Source: Coprinellus micaceus
Lineage: Eukaryota; Basidiomycota; Agaricomycetes; Agaricales; Psathyrellaceae
Direction: 5' to 3'
Length of the DNA stretch: 64,000 nt
Assembly (NCBI GenBank): GCA_951394405.1
Contig: OX596342.1
Coordinates: 2,480,001 to 2,544,000, forward strand
The translations under genes and the position numbers were made by a program. Shown in pieces: positions 1 to 11,269 of the stretch (position 1 is the first letter of the stretch; each line of letters begins with the position of its first letter). The notes beneath the pieces are model-generated. The model was not told where the DNA came from and did no database searches. It saw only the letters and a program-made list of their open reading frames with translations.

Positions 1-115
1 CGAAGTCGAGTCATGGGGCTGGGTGAGCGGATCAATAGCTTCGGCGGTTGCCGAATCCCTCCTACAAAGCGCCTGAAAGACCCTCGAGCAGTGGTACGGT
101 TCCGAACTCAAGGGG
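1..115 (+). repeat. Dispersed repeat, head segment (copy 1)
   Basis: The stretch around 25-60 (GAGCGGATCAAtAGCTTCGG followed by CGGTTGCCGA) recurs almost identically on the minus strand at about 30935-30980. It recurs in weaker form on the plus strand at about 10855-10900 and 18155-18200. No coding capacity is seen. It is probably the head of a non-autonomous repeat of roughly 400 bp whose tail is visible only in the 10.8 and 18.1 kb copies. Confidence 0.6.
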
Positions 116-119
116 AACA

Positions 120-1560
120 GCGGGTAACACACGAATAAAACGTGTTTCCATACGTACTCTAATGTTTTCGATGTGATTACGCGTCACTGCTGGGAGTGCC
201 GATGCGCACCACGATTTCTCGCATCCAACCCTCCACTGACTCGGAATTGGAACATAGCCAGGGCACTGCTACAACACAGCCCCGAGAACACGCTAGCCCT
301 TGTCCTGGGTGTAAGGAGGGACGGAGAGGCCCTATGTAAGCCCCCACGATGATCGAGGCGACGGTCGGTGGGGAAATAATATTTGAGATCGCGGAGTACG
401 ATGTGGGCGCTTATTTCGTGCACACGTCTGCACCTCCTCTATGTTTATGTTCCTGAGGGAGATGGGGTGGGAGGAAAGCCCCCAGTGTCCCTGGCATAAG
501 AAGCGAGTGCCCAGAAACGGACTGGGTCCGGGTTTCACTCGTGAGAACCTGCTGCCTTCAGTGCTCCGAGCCCGTTATCGCCCATGCCCGAACGCCCCGT
601 CTTACCCTCGCTGGAAGTTTTTAGGAAGTATTACAAACAGGTGAGCACTGGAGCCACGGATATGGAGCTGTGCCATTCAGAGCTTCTCCTAACTGATCGC
701 CCCTTTCACGCCTGTGGGATGCTGTGAGCACATCGAACGTTCCAAGGCCGAAGCACTACCGCAGCGTTTGGGCAATTTTCAACATCCCTGCTATTGGAAA
801 GCTGTAGGTGACAGGTGAACTAAGTGAGGGTAAGTAACGTGAAGGGACCAATCTAGAAGGCCAGACACTGCATCGATGACAAAAGGGCTGTGACAGAAGT
901 CTTCTTCTCGCGATCGTTATAATTAGCAACGAATGGTACCAGTAATCTCTGACCTCCATTTTTTTTTTAAATTTACATTAAGAAACCGTACCAGATGCCC
1001 TACCCTAGATATACCACTTGATAAAATTCCCTCTTCCACGATTCGTGGACCTTCCTGAAGCCTTGCATCTCCAAGCAACGCGATTGCATTTACAGTAGGC
1101 AGATGTGCCACTGATACTGCCCCAGTGATGCACCATGCAGCTGCTGTGCAGCTTGCCTAATCCTCCTCGAAAATCAGTGTGGTGTGCGGAGCGCCCGGGA
1201 GGTCTACTGCCCAACTTGTCATCTGGAACGCTCTGGGCGGAACTAAAAATTGTACATAAGGCGAGCGAGTGGATGCCTTGCGCTATTTGACACTCTCCCA
1301 CGCTGTGCTAACTCTAGTACCTACTCACAACAAAATGTCTCAGATGACTGAAAACGCGAAAGAAAATAGGTATGCTCTTGTGGTCTATCTCCTGGAAATG
1401 AGCTTATTAGATATTGGAAGTCACCCACAAGATGAGGACCCAGGCAGGTGAGCGGCGAGCCATGCCTATTGTGCACTCGGAGAAGGGCAAACTAACACTT
1501 GTCAAGCCATTTCTACATCACTAGTAAGTAGGAAATCCATTCTTTACTGGCACTCTGGCT
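120..1560. other. No recognisable gene
   Basis: Only short, unconvincing open frames occur here and none matches a family I recognise. The segment presumably holds the upstream region of the TPR-CHAT pseudogene that begins at 1564, plus decayed intergenic DNA. Confidence 0.5.
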
Positions 1561-1563
1561 AAT

Positions 1564-4500
1564 ATGAAGTTGAAAGATGTGTCTATCGAGCTTATTGGAG
1601 AGCTCGTTGATGAGGGGCCGTCACCGGAGATTGCAGACTTGTGGGTGCGAGATATGGAAGGCGTCAATCTTGACTGGAAATGCTATCTCTTTATCAGCGT
1701 ATCACCGAACAGGTGGGAGGTGAAAGGGGCAATCAGGCTGTGAGTCCGAGCTCCGCATTCCTTGCGTCAAGGATTGACCAAGCTCGGCCTGACAGACCTC
1801 AGCACATTCGTGAGATTAGATGCGAGGTTCACGGCGCAAGCGGACACATACACTCCATATTTTGCATCAAACGTATGACGGGGAAAACCCAAGGCACTGA
1901 CTCTAGAGAAGGTGAGAAAGGCTTTGTGAATTACAATGTGTAATTACAGCTCAGAGCCAACTGTAGGGTTCAGGAAACCCGTGGACACAGATAGCGCGAG
2001 AAAGGGCAAGAGCAAGGGGACTTCTCAGGTTCTGAGAATGAGGTACAAGTGGGGCACATATTGCACAGGCGACAGTGAGCAAATCTCAATTTTTATGAAC
2101 TACCTACTGCTCATTCCCGACACATCTACAGGTCTTGCACCTCATATCAACGCATGTAGCTGCGATGGTTGCATTCGTCGCCTTGCTTACACACCAAAGG
2201 CACTTGAGACCCTGCAGTCAGCACTGCGACTCACTCCAACATCTCATCCGAGCATCAGACGATGCTTGGCCAACCTCTCAAAGGAGCACCAGAAGTCCTT
2301 TCAGTCGGATAGAGATCCTTCCCACCTTGATGGTGCGATCTCCGCTCTCTCCAAAGCTCTGGAGCTTACCCCAAGGAGCGATTCGGGCTTCCCATCCCGC
2401 CTTGACAAGATCGCTCTGTTGCTCATGTCGAGATTCAGCCTCAGCAGTCATGAAGACCCTTCCCTTCTTAATCAGGCAATCTCCAAGCTTCAGCAAGCCG
2501 TGGAGCTCAGTCTCCATGATAGTCAATCCCTTCCTGACCGCCTGCATTCCCTTGGAAGATTGCTCCTCTCCCGCTTCACTGGCAACCATAGCGGCGACGC
2601 CTCCGACCTCTCTGATGCTCTTGATGCACAAATAAAGTCATTGGAGCTAATGCTCGGGGACCACACCTACCTCAAATCTCCTCCCCTCCAATCATTCAAG
2701 CAACGAATTGAGGCCTTGGCTTACAACGGGCAAGCTCTGTCTTTGTTGTGCAACCCAAGGCGTGTCTGCAAACACACCGACCATGACAACGCTCTCCACC
2801 TCCTAAGCGACATCGGAAGTTCATTCTGGGAGCGGTTCAGCAGCCTTGGCCAAATTTCAGACCTCTCAGCTGTGATTTCGGTACGGCAGCTATTGGTGTC
2901 TGTCACGCCCGAAGGCCATCCTGACACTTCAACCTTCCTCGCCAACCTTGGATACTCCCTTCTCAGTCGCTTCCAACAACGGCAAGAAATACGCGATATT
3001 GACAAGGCTATTTCCGCGTACCAGAGGTCTATCGATGCGCCATGCTGTGATCATAGTGATCGTGGTGCTGTGTTTTGGCATTCGTGTTGCAGAATGTACC
3101 GCCTCGGGGTATGCTTCTTGGGGAAGTATGAGGTGACGCGGAACCGTGGCGACCTTGACGAAGCGGTATCTATCCTTCAGCGGGTGGCGTATGTTGTCCC
3201 CGATGGCGATGTACGCCAGTGTTCGATTGCCTGGCTTGATAGCTTGGCGGAATCGTTCGCTGAGCTTTACATTCAAAATGGCGGTCATCGCAACATATCG
3301 GAAGCCATCTCAGTCCGAGATTGGCTGGTAAAACGTACTAAAGGCTATGACAAGGCCTATGGCGAGAACCTCTGTAAACTTGCCCAGCTACTCAAGCTTC
3401 GCTTCTGCGGGTTCGGAAACCTTGACGACATCGAGAAGGCAATCTCCGTTGGCCGGAAAGCGGTTAGGATGAGCTCTGGTGACCCCTGTGAGCTCGCTGG
3501 AAGGCTGGAGACCCTCGCTGTCTGCCTGACGCGCACAAGGTCAAAGGTCCTGCAGCCACCATAGATTTCTCTCCACTGCCTCGCTCTGTGTCGGAGCGCA
3601 CACCTCTCCGCCTCACCGGCAGCTTGGCTCTTGACCACCTCAACGAAGCCATCCAATTACTGCGGGAGGCAGTAGACCTTGTCCCTCAAGGGGGCCATAG
3701 TCACCCGAGCCTCTTCGACAAGCTAGCCGGATGCCTCTATCGTCGATTTCACCGTGCACGTGACTCCAAGGACCTCCAGGAAGCGCTGGAGTTACAGACC
3801 AGGGCTATTTCGCTTACACCTGATGGGAATAGCACGGTGAAATCTTCGTTAATGGTGCAGCTCGCGAGTTTATATTTATGTCGGTATCACCATACAGGAG
3901 ATGAGGATGATCGAGAAGAAATGGTCAAGAATTGGAAGGCTTCATTCGCATTACCCAGTCGCAGCCCGGATGATACATTCGCGAAAGCCATTGATTTGGC
4001 CAGACATTGCCTCGAGGAACCAATAACCATTGCTGCGTTTGACACTGCAATAGACGCGGCAGCATTGATGGTTGGGTTGGACCAGACAATAGTCCAGCGC
4101 TACTCCCGCATCCACGACATGTCCGGGATGCCTCTCGAAGCAGCTTCTACTGCTTTCCACTTTGGCTGCCCTGATAAGGCGGTGGAATGGCTGGAGCACG
4201 GTCGCTGTGTGGTATGGAGCCAACTCAATAAACTCCGCACGCCGCTGGGGACCTTACACGCACACAATCCTCAACTGGCAGCGGACATCGCGGATGTTTC
4301 GAAGAGTTTGGAAAGGGCAGGATCGATGAGACCTCTGGTGAACTACCATATGTCTAAAACCAAAAAGCTTTCTCTAGATGACAAAGCACGTGCCCATGCA
4401 AAGCTCTCCAGGCGATGGGAAGACCTCCTCGTACAGGCTCGGGCTATTCCTGGATTCGAGTCCTTCCTCAAGCCGGTTCCATGCTCTTCTCAGATCGAAC

Positions 4501-5752
4501 ATCTCCCATCTTCAGGCAATATTGTCGTCGTCAATGCGCACACGAAACGATGTGATGCGATTGTCCTCGTTGCAGGTTTGGGAGAACCTCTCCACATCCC
4601 ACTGCCCGACTTCACCATTTCAAAGGCGATGGAGTACAGGTCCATTTTAAACAAGAAGTTAAGTGCACTAGGATTTCGGAGCCAAGGGGTGGAACAGGGA
4701 GAGTCTGACGAAGGCAAAGGCGAGACTGGCGAGAGAGGGGCTGGGAAGTACCGGGTGAAAGACCGAAATGTCCTTTACGTCCTGAAGGCCCTATGGATCG
4801 AGGTGGTGAAACCTATCCTCAATGTGTTGGCAATTCAGGTGAGCTGTTTGCGTGACTCCACATATTCTAGCGCTGACGCCTGCAACAGAAAGCGGGTGAT
4901 CCGAGCGTCAGCACCCTACACAGGATATGGTGGTGCCCCACGGGCGTTCTCTCCTTCCTTCCCCTCCATGCTGCTGGAATGTACAGCGACGTTGGGTCGG
5001 AGTGCGTCCTCGACTACGTCGTCTCCTCGTACACACCGTCGATCTCCTCACTGCTCGAGCGAGTCAGGGATGATCGACGAGCCGACGAGACAGTATCTGG
5101 CTTATTCCTGACGAACCAGCCCAAGGTCCCCGGATATCAGCGAATCGCAGGGACAACGAAGGAAGTCAACTCAGTCCACCAGATTGCTACTGAGTGAGGA
5201 ATTAGAGTGTTAAAGGTGGAGGGGTCTGAGTTGTCTGTCGACGACTGCCTCAAGCACATGGAAGAGTACAGCAGCGTCCACTTCGCGTGCCACGGGTATC
5301 AGAATGCCGACGAACCACTCCAGAGCTGCTTGCGACTCGAGACCGGTGCGCTGGAGCTCGGTGCCATCATGCAGAAGAATCTGAAGAACGCCGACCTCGC
5401 GTTCCTGTCTGCATGCCAGACCAGTACGGGCGAAGAGAAGCTCGACAACGAAGCAGTTCATCTCGCGGCTGGGATGCTCGCAGCGGGATACCGTCGCGTT
5501 GTCGCCACTATGTGGGAAATTCGGGATTCACATGCCGCCGACGTTGCGAACGATTTCTACGGATACCTCTGGGACCATCGGGAGGAGGGGAGTGGAAGTA
5601 GTTTTGATGGATCTCTTTCCGCACACGCCCTTCACCATGCGGTCCGGCAGCTACGAGAACGCCTTGATGGCACTCGGGAGGTGCGAGGCCTCCCCGAAGA
5701 CCTCGAGAAGTCTCTTCTGATCTGGATCCCGTATGTTCACTTTGGGTATTGA
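1564..5752 (+). pseudogene. TPR-CHAT protein gene, broken copy
   Basis: This is a degraded paralogue of the TPR-CHAT gene on the minus strand at 25431-29588. Exon-like blocks align throughout. A first exon starts with ATG at 1564 (donor near 1740) and a second lies at 1796-1911. A long TPR-like region runs from about 2130 to 4850, followed by an intron at about 4841-4889 (GTGAGC...CAACAG). The C-terminal CHAT domain has the motifs HFACHG (about 5280) and SACQTSTG (about 5410), the expected catalytic His and Cys. Two lesions are clear against the paralogue. A 2-nt insertion near 3531 (ACGCGCACAAGG versus ACGCACAAGG) shifts the frame, and a TGA at 5195-5197 replaces an arginine codon just before the CHAT core. 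The exon following 1950 also does not join in frame. CHAT domains are caspase/separase-like cysteine proteases, but no full-length product is possible here without recoding. Confidence 0.85.
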
Positions 5753-6600
5753 ATTTCTTTTTGTTTTGCTTGTATACCGCTTTCGGGCACCTGTCTTTGC
5801 CTGAGCCGGCTTTCTTCTGCGACTGTCTATCTTACGCCATCTCCAGTTCGGTTTGATTATCTCACTATATGATCTCCATCCCCGGTGATTTTCCAGTTCG
5901 CGTACTCCGATGTTGACTGTTCCTGTTCGCCCTCACCTCTTGCCTCCCCCTTCGCGCTCCTCCCCCTTTACAAACACAATCTCCCGCCTATTCTCTTCCG
6001 TTACGTTCGTCCATGTTCCTGTATATACAGTGATGTTGTGGTTAACCGTCTTGTCCTTCCCCTCTGTCTGCTCCTTCACGTATTGTCTTCTTCCTCGTCA
6101 CTTTGGCTCCTACTCCTACTCACTCAGCCTGTGGGTTCCTGCACCCCATCAGCCCGGTATGGTTCCGATTTTACACCCTCCCTCGTTTTATTCAATACCT
6201 CTCCGCCTTCCTTCGCCCGAGCTGGCTTTCTCCTCTAGTAACTCTGCGTCTATTCCTTTTTCGCTTCTGTTCTACCAGCTTCTCTCTATGATCCCCGTCC
6301 CAACACACATTCCATTTTTTCAACCCCGAATCGTTCTTGGTCCCCGGCGGAACTCCTTCGTGCTCTCCTCCTCATCTCGAAGACTCAAACGGCGTCTCGT
6401 CTCTATATCTTCCCATTTTACCCCTCTCAGATTCCCGATAGCATACCTTTCTGTCTTACCTCGGTGTCGTCTACAAATACGTATACCTTGTTGCGCCACA
6501 CCGCCTGGACGTTATGGCACACCTTCGAGCACGTCCATCTTACATATCGTGACATAACCAACAATCCTAGACCTCCCCGACACGAATTATTCCGTTAAAT
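5753..6600. other. Pyrimidine-rich spacer without a gene
   Basis: The plus strand is strongly C/T-rich. Long open frames here (for example 5910-6557) are low-complexity and match nothing recognisable. In the paralogous block on the other strand the F-box gene's N-terminal half occupies the equivalent place, so that half has been lost or replaced here. Confidence 0.6.
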
Positions 6601-6610
6601 CACCTCTCAA

Positions 6611-7503
6611 TGACCTTGGGATTCACCCTTCGGCCTCTCGCTCCTCCGCCAATGCGCCAACTTGGCGACCCTTCCTCTTGGGTTGGACGGAGAGTCCCAT
6701 ACCGCGTACACTTGGGATGAACAGGGACACAAAGTCACCGTCATTCCCGCTCTCCACACCCTCTCGCTCACGACCTGCAACCCCGCTCGCTCCGGACAAG
6801 TCATTTTGTTTCTTCACCTGCCTTCCCTCCAATACCTTTCCATCGAGGAGGGGAAGGCCAGGTGGTACTAAGGCCAGGGTGTAGTTCTCTGGGAGATTTT
6901 TCACTGCCTACGACTGCTCCCCCTGGCCAATCCCAGCACCTGCCATCATGGCCTTGCCTCGACAGGTCGTCTTCGCGCTCTCACGGTGAAGCGAATGGAA
7001 CGCGATGAGGAACTGTTGCATGAGGTATTCCACAGCCTCCGAGATGTGGAGGAAGTGGTCTTGGATGGTGTGACCACCGACGCTGAGGATCTGTTCTGGA
7101 TACTTCAACACGAGCAGGTGATCGCCGTCAATGCGCCCAAGCTCGGGCCTATCCTTCCCCGCCTCAAATGCCTTGAGTTGCAGAACGTCGAAACGCGCCA
7201 TGTCGATGTGAAGTGGGTTCTCCGATACGTCACCAAGCTTCACCGGATCCATAATGAGCTGTACGAGAACGTCGGGATTACCACTACCACTGGTGCTGAT
7301 GCTGGGTCGTTCGCGAACCCAACCGAACTAATTCTCGTACCGGATACTCTAGGCCACATTGTCGTGCAGTATCGGCACCACGACGGTAAGGAGAAGGGTG
7401 GGTGGCTGGAATGCGTCGCTGCGTTGGATGAGTTTGGGATGAGTGGAAGACGGCGAGTTGCGGGGTGTTAGTGGAGAGGATGATTAGTACGAACGACATG
7501 TAA
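6611..7503 (+). pseudogene. F-box/LRR gene remnant (C-terminal part)
   Basis: The frame from 6611 reads PWDSPFGLSLLRQCANL and continues colinearly with the C-terminal half of the F-box/LRR genes at 22935-24716 and 33915-35576. The N-terminal F-box part is absent. A TAA at 6869-6871 (after KARWY) interrupts it, where the paralogue has lysine. The end is frameshifted near 7450: the family ending (GVLVER...) reappears in another frame and stops at 7501-7503. It lies downstream of, and in the same orientation as, the broken TPR-CHAT gene, mirroring the arrangement on the minus strand at 22.9-29.6 kb. Confidence 0.85.
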
Positions 7504-7955
7504 TTCCGATCTCCGCCTTGAAGTTGGAGCAAGGCTCAGCGAGGTCTTCCGTGAAAGCCACCCAGGACGTTTGTGTAGTTTAGCGTACGTTCCACTTGTA
7601 TTATTCATCACTATTATCAGCGTGATTTTAGTGCAATTGAGTTCCGAGCACTTCAAGTGGTAAGTAATCCTGTTGGAAGGAGAGGGGAACATTCTCGGAG
7701 TCGGTCCCGGCAGGTCCCTTCACCAGCTTAATAAAGTATACATACCCGTACCTGTACAAGTCCTAGCCCCAGAGCTCGACTCACTCGACTCTGCGGTGTC
7801 AAGTTTGTCGGAAAGCGCTTACTTAGAGTAACGCCGAATAGCCCACTTGCGCTTGGCGAGGAAGTGCAAGTGATGGAGAGACAAACGAGGGGGAGCATGG
7901 GGGGGTGAATAAGAACGGGCACAAAACGGGAGTCGCACACGGTGAATACAAGCTC
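7504..7955. other. No recognisable gene
   Basis: No supported gene or repeat was found between the F-box remnant and the first copy of the 40-bp direct repeat. Confidence 0.5.
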
Positions 7956-8707
7956 ACCGGACCAACCCCACGTCTGCAAGGTGAACGTACTCAAACCTTG
8001 TGGAAGTGGGCCAATGCTGTGCATGGCAATTTGACCTCGGCATTTTTGGCTTACATTGGGGGTGGTGGTGCACAGGTGCCTGCGGTACTACATGGCTGGT
8101 GCAGGCAGCAGGAGCTAACATGACCCAAACACCACCTACCAAATTGCTTGGTCACTGATTTAGAAATTTACATTAATCAAGTTGTGGTGTATGCATGGAC
8201 AATTCAAAATTATATTCACTGTGCAGTCACTGTTCCCAAGATAATGCACAAGGGGCTTGGAGCTCAGAAGTGTGAACATGATGCATACCTGCAACTTTGC
8301 TGACTTTGATGTAAATAAAATATACTTGAATAAATATTATTATACACAGGTGTACACCAATTGAATTTGCAACAATATGAAAAGAAGAGAATGTACTTCT
8401 ACAGCATTGAACTTGGGACCAGCAAAAAAGAAATGCACTCGAAGGAATTGAACCCGCACCTGCAGCTTCATTCCTGCATAAAAGAAATGTATTCGCATGG
8501 AATCGAACCGGCGACCGGCAACTCAACACCTGACAGAATTATTGTGCTCGCACAGAATCGAACTCGCGACCTGCTGAAACGTGCATCAATTCTGGAAACG
8601 GAAGTTTCCGAGTGCAATCACGGGAACTCCCGGCCGCGACTGATGCACTCGGAGGCTCACAGTCTTGACCGGACCAACCCCACGTCTGCAAGGTGAATGT
8701 ACTCAAA
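7956..8707. repeat. Pair of 40-bp direct repeats bracketing about 670 bp
   Basis: The 40-bp sequence at 7956-7995, beginning ACCGGACCAACCCCACGTCT, recurs at 8668-8707 with a single C/T difference. The enclosed DNA contains an AT-rich part and an array of tRNA T-loop-like units, with no convincing protein-coding gene. The repeat may mark a duplication or insertion boundary. It is much longer than a normal target-site duplication. Confidence 0.7.
8347..8580 (-). repeat. Tandem array of tRNA T-arm-like units
   Basis: Read on the plus strand, four to five diverged units carry ATTGAAC or ATCGAAC followed by a GCGACC-like tail, near 8406, 8447, 8502 and 8557, with a weaker one near 8360. The last three are exactly 55 nt apart. 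On the minus strand these read as GGTTCGATTCC-like sequences, the consensus of the RNA polymerase III B box and tRNA T-loop. No complete tRNA cloverleaf could be drawn, so these look like tRNA-derived repeats rather than functional tRNAs. Confidence 0.55.
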
Positions 8708-9264
8708 ATCCAGACAGAGGGATGGAGGGAGCCAAACGTGAACCACGATGACGATGTGCTGTCACTTTGTGAACAGTTCGATGGGAAGGGGAGGTGGGGA
8801 GGGGGAGGGTGAGGTCATCTCCGTGTGTTCCCGCCACTATGGGTAACTTCACAAGTACTACCCCCCCTTCCCACCTCCCACTTCCACATTCGGAACGCCC
8901 AAGCTCCTGATATAGTCCCCAACCCCAACCCCGAGCTCTCGAGCGTCGAGAGCTCACGATGTCTGCTGCCTCCACTGATCCATACGAGGCCTTCCTCAGC
9001 GACTTCACGTTGTACGTACGCACATACGCATCGCATCGCACATCCACCTGAGACGTGCCAACACAACGTGTTGCAGTTAACTATAGGGGCGGCACAAGGG
9101 GTACGCCGTACTTACTTAGTGCTTGCCTTGGCTGGGTCGCCCGTGTCCTCGCACTTAGCAGGGTTAGTCGCGGACGTGCAATCCTCGACGGAAGTTGGAC
9201 GAGGTTAGGCCCGAGCCTGCGTGGGCGTGGCTGACTCGACTCGACTCAACGCGAGTCGTGCATG
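8708..9264. other. No recognisable gene
   Basis: G-rich and purine-rich low-complexity DNA with short frames only. No gene is supported. Confidence 0.45.
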
Positions 9265-9373
9265 GTGCGAAGCATCTCAGTCACTATGGAACGACCCCCT
9301 TGAAGGCCTATTAATTTAGTGTTCCAATGGGGCCTTAAGGGGGTCGTTCCATAGTGACTGAGATGGTGCGAAG
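9265..9373. mobile_element. 93-bp hairpin MITE with 8-bp target duplication
   Basis: The arms 9273-9308 and 9331-9365 are inverted repeats of 35-36 nt beginning CATCTCAGTCACTATGGAAC. They differ by a single inserted base and enclose a 22-nt loop. Directly outside both ends is GTGCGAAG (9265-9272 and 9366-9373), an 8-bp direct repeat expected of a target-site duplication. Eight-bp duplications are typical of hAT-type insertions, and Mutator-like (9 bp) is possible because a G is shared. No coding capacity exists. Confidence 0.75.
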
Positions 9374-9595
9374 GTGGACTTGACGGCGATGCGCGATGCA
9401 GGGTGCGAGAATGGACTTGGAAGTGACGCAGAGCATAGGCACGTGAGTATCCCGACCTTGAGTAGGGGAAGAGCGAAGTGCTTCCAGAACCCGGATGAGA
9501 CGGACACTCGAGTAAGGGTGTAATCAGGGGACCTGGCCGTCGGGGTGTAGATTTCGTACTGAGGGAGATCCGGGGGTGGGCTTGGAGGGTAGACA

Positions 9596-9692
9596 GGCAG
9601 GCAGGCAGGCAGGCAGAGGGCGAGCGGTGGAAGGTGGTGGGCGGATGGACGGTGTGGGGTTAGAGGAAAGTGGAAGGGGGGGGGGGGGGGGT
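9596..9692. repeat. Simple repeats: (GGCA)n and poly-G tract
   Basis: A run of about five GGCA/CAGG units lies near 9596-9616, and an uninterrupted G run of about 17 bases lies near 9675-9691. These are low-complexity tracts with no evident function. Confidence 0.8.
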
Positions 9693-9696
9693 AAAG

Positions 9697-10416
9697 AGGG
9701 GTGTGGGGCATTTTTATGTATAAAACCGTGGTAGCTGCCTGCCGGGGGTTATGTATAAAACGCATTTTTGCCTGGCTGCTGGGGGTTATGTATAAAACGT
9801 GTTTTGCGTCCCAACCGGGAAGTTGAACACCAAACCACGTGAGCTACGTTCGTTTGGCCGCTGCGTCCCAAATAGGGAAGTTCAACCAACGGCCACGTGA
9901 TGTGCGTTTGTTTTCATTTGCGACGGCCCCCACATTCCCACATGGGTAGCTCCCTCCCACTCCGCATTGCACCCCTCCCTTCGGGGGGGCCCCGCAATGC
10001 TCCGGGGAGGGTCCCAGGGCCCCCGATGTGAGACCGTCAGTCACATATGTGGGGCCCCCGGGTTCCTTGCCGCCGCTCATCACGCGCTCGGCCCAAGGGC
10101 CTCGATTTAACAGGCGGAGGGTGGCAGTGCACACGCCGGCTGTGGTGCTATATAATAGTTGATTTTATTTGAGGCCACTCTACGCGGTTTCTGAGACTTG
10201 GGAACATGGAATGTGGTATGTTTTATTTACTCAACATACAGGGTGATGCGACATGTGATCGCGTTGTGGACGTGGGTCCTACTGCATTGGGAGGGGAAGA
10301 ATCAATGCGTGACTAATCCCTGGGCCAGAAATAGCCGCCAGGCAAAAACGCGTTTTATACATAACCCCCAGCAGGCAGCTACCACGGTTTTATACATAAA
10401 ACTGCCCCCCAGTGGT
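9697..10416. mobile_element. About 720-bp terminal-inverted-repeat element, non-autonomous
   Basis: The left end at 9709-9773 (TTTTATGTATAAAACCGTGG, then TAGCTGCCTGC) is matched in inverted orientation by 10343-10403. The inverted repeat is about 60 bp and includes paired TATGTATAAAAC motifs. GGGGTAAAG occurs just outside both ends (9688-9696 and 10417-10425), a candidate 9-bp target duplication, though the left copy abuts a poly-G run. Inside are two diverged direct repeats (from about 9807 and 9864) carrying GGGAAGTT and CCACGTGA. No transposase is encoded. Confidence 0.65.
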
Positions 10417-10839
10417 GGGGTAAAGCTGTGAGAAGAGGGAAGAGAGGGAGGGCAGGTGTCCGTGTTCCGCGGTGTGGTTGGGATCTCGGGTGTACGCTCC
10501 CCCAGAGTCTCCGTGTTCGTCATTGAACATTGTGGTGGTCAGGTACCTTGCGCAGCTGGGTACTTATGGAGTGCCGTTCCACGTCGGACATGGGAAAGGG
10601 GGGTTGTGTGGACACTGGACGAGGCGAGCGTGCTGTGGGCGTCCAAGCCAGGTGAGGAATCAGGTGGGGGACTTGTGCGGGTTGGATCTTTATGTCTTCA
10701 TCGAAGCGGTGTGGAAGGGTACATTCCGTTGGGATTTGGTCGTACACTTACTAGAGCGAGTGTGCATTGATCTAGGGCGCGTCATTCCAGAGGAAGGTTG
10801 AGTGTGTTGTTGTCACGAAGCAAGAGCGAGGAAAATGGA

Positions 10840-11265
10840 CGTCAGGCATCGGAGCTTCAAGTTGGGGTGACGGATCAAAGGGGTTCTCGGAGGTTGCCGA
10901 AAGCGAGTCCCGCTCTCCGTTCAAGTTCAGACTTTGGTCAACAGCGTTGGCTTCCTTCCCGCTCTCTAACTGCACAAAAATCTAGGTTCTTTGGGCGTCA
11001 CGGCTCGAAGTTAGATGCCCATGTGCCCCGTACGCCAGCGTTTAGTGCGTGCATAACGACTCAGGAACCCGAATTGCGCTGTAGGTATGTACAACGCTGC
11101 AATCCTTCAGCGAACTGTATGCGCTGTATGCCATACAGCGCATACAGTTCGTCGAAATCCAAATATACCTCTGCACCTTGGCGCCGTTATGAGACCGTGT
11201 GTGTGGGTTCTATGAGTGGCCCTGCATGTCCTGGAATGGACCAGCTGTTTCTGTCTCTTAGGGTG
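10840..11265 (+). repeat. Dispersed repeat, full copy A
   Basis: The head (about 10850-10900) and tail (TTGGCGCCGTTATGAGACCG near 11177, then TTTCTGTCTCTTAG near 11250) match head and tail of the copy at about 18130-18545 in the same order and at nearly the same spacing. The open frame 10798-11355 covering it is therefore unlikely to be a gene. Confidence 0.6.
11111..11151. repeat. 41-bp perfect palindrome
   Basis: CGAACTGTATGCGCTGTATG at 11111-11130 is followed by one base and its exact reverse complement at 11132-11151. It lies inside repeat copy A, just before the conserved tail, and is absent from the other copies. Confidence 0.9.
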
Positions 11266-11269
11266 GGTA

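Noticed and set aside
5910..6557. 215-codon open frame
   Set aside because: It arises from strongly pyrimidine-rich DNA and consists mostly of Ser, Pro, Leu and Phe without any pattern.
9273..9365. Rho-independent terminator or CRISPR-like repeat
   Set aside because: The organism is eukaryotic by its introns; the hairpin has a target duplication and fits a MITE better. No regularly spaced identical repeats of CRISPR type occur anywhere in the window.
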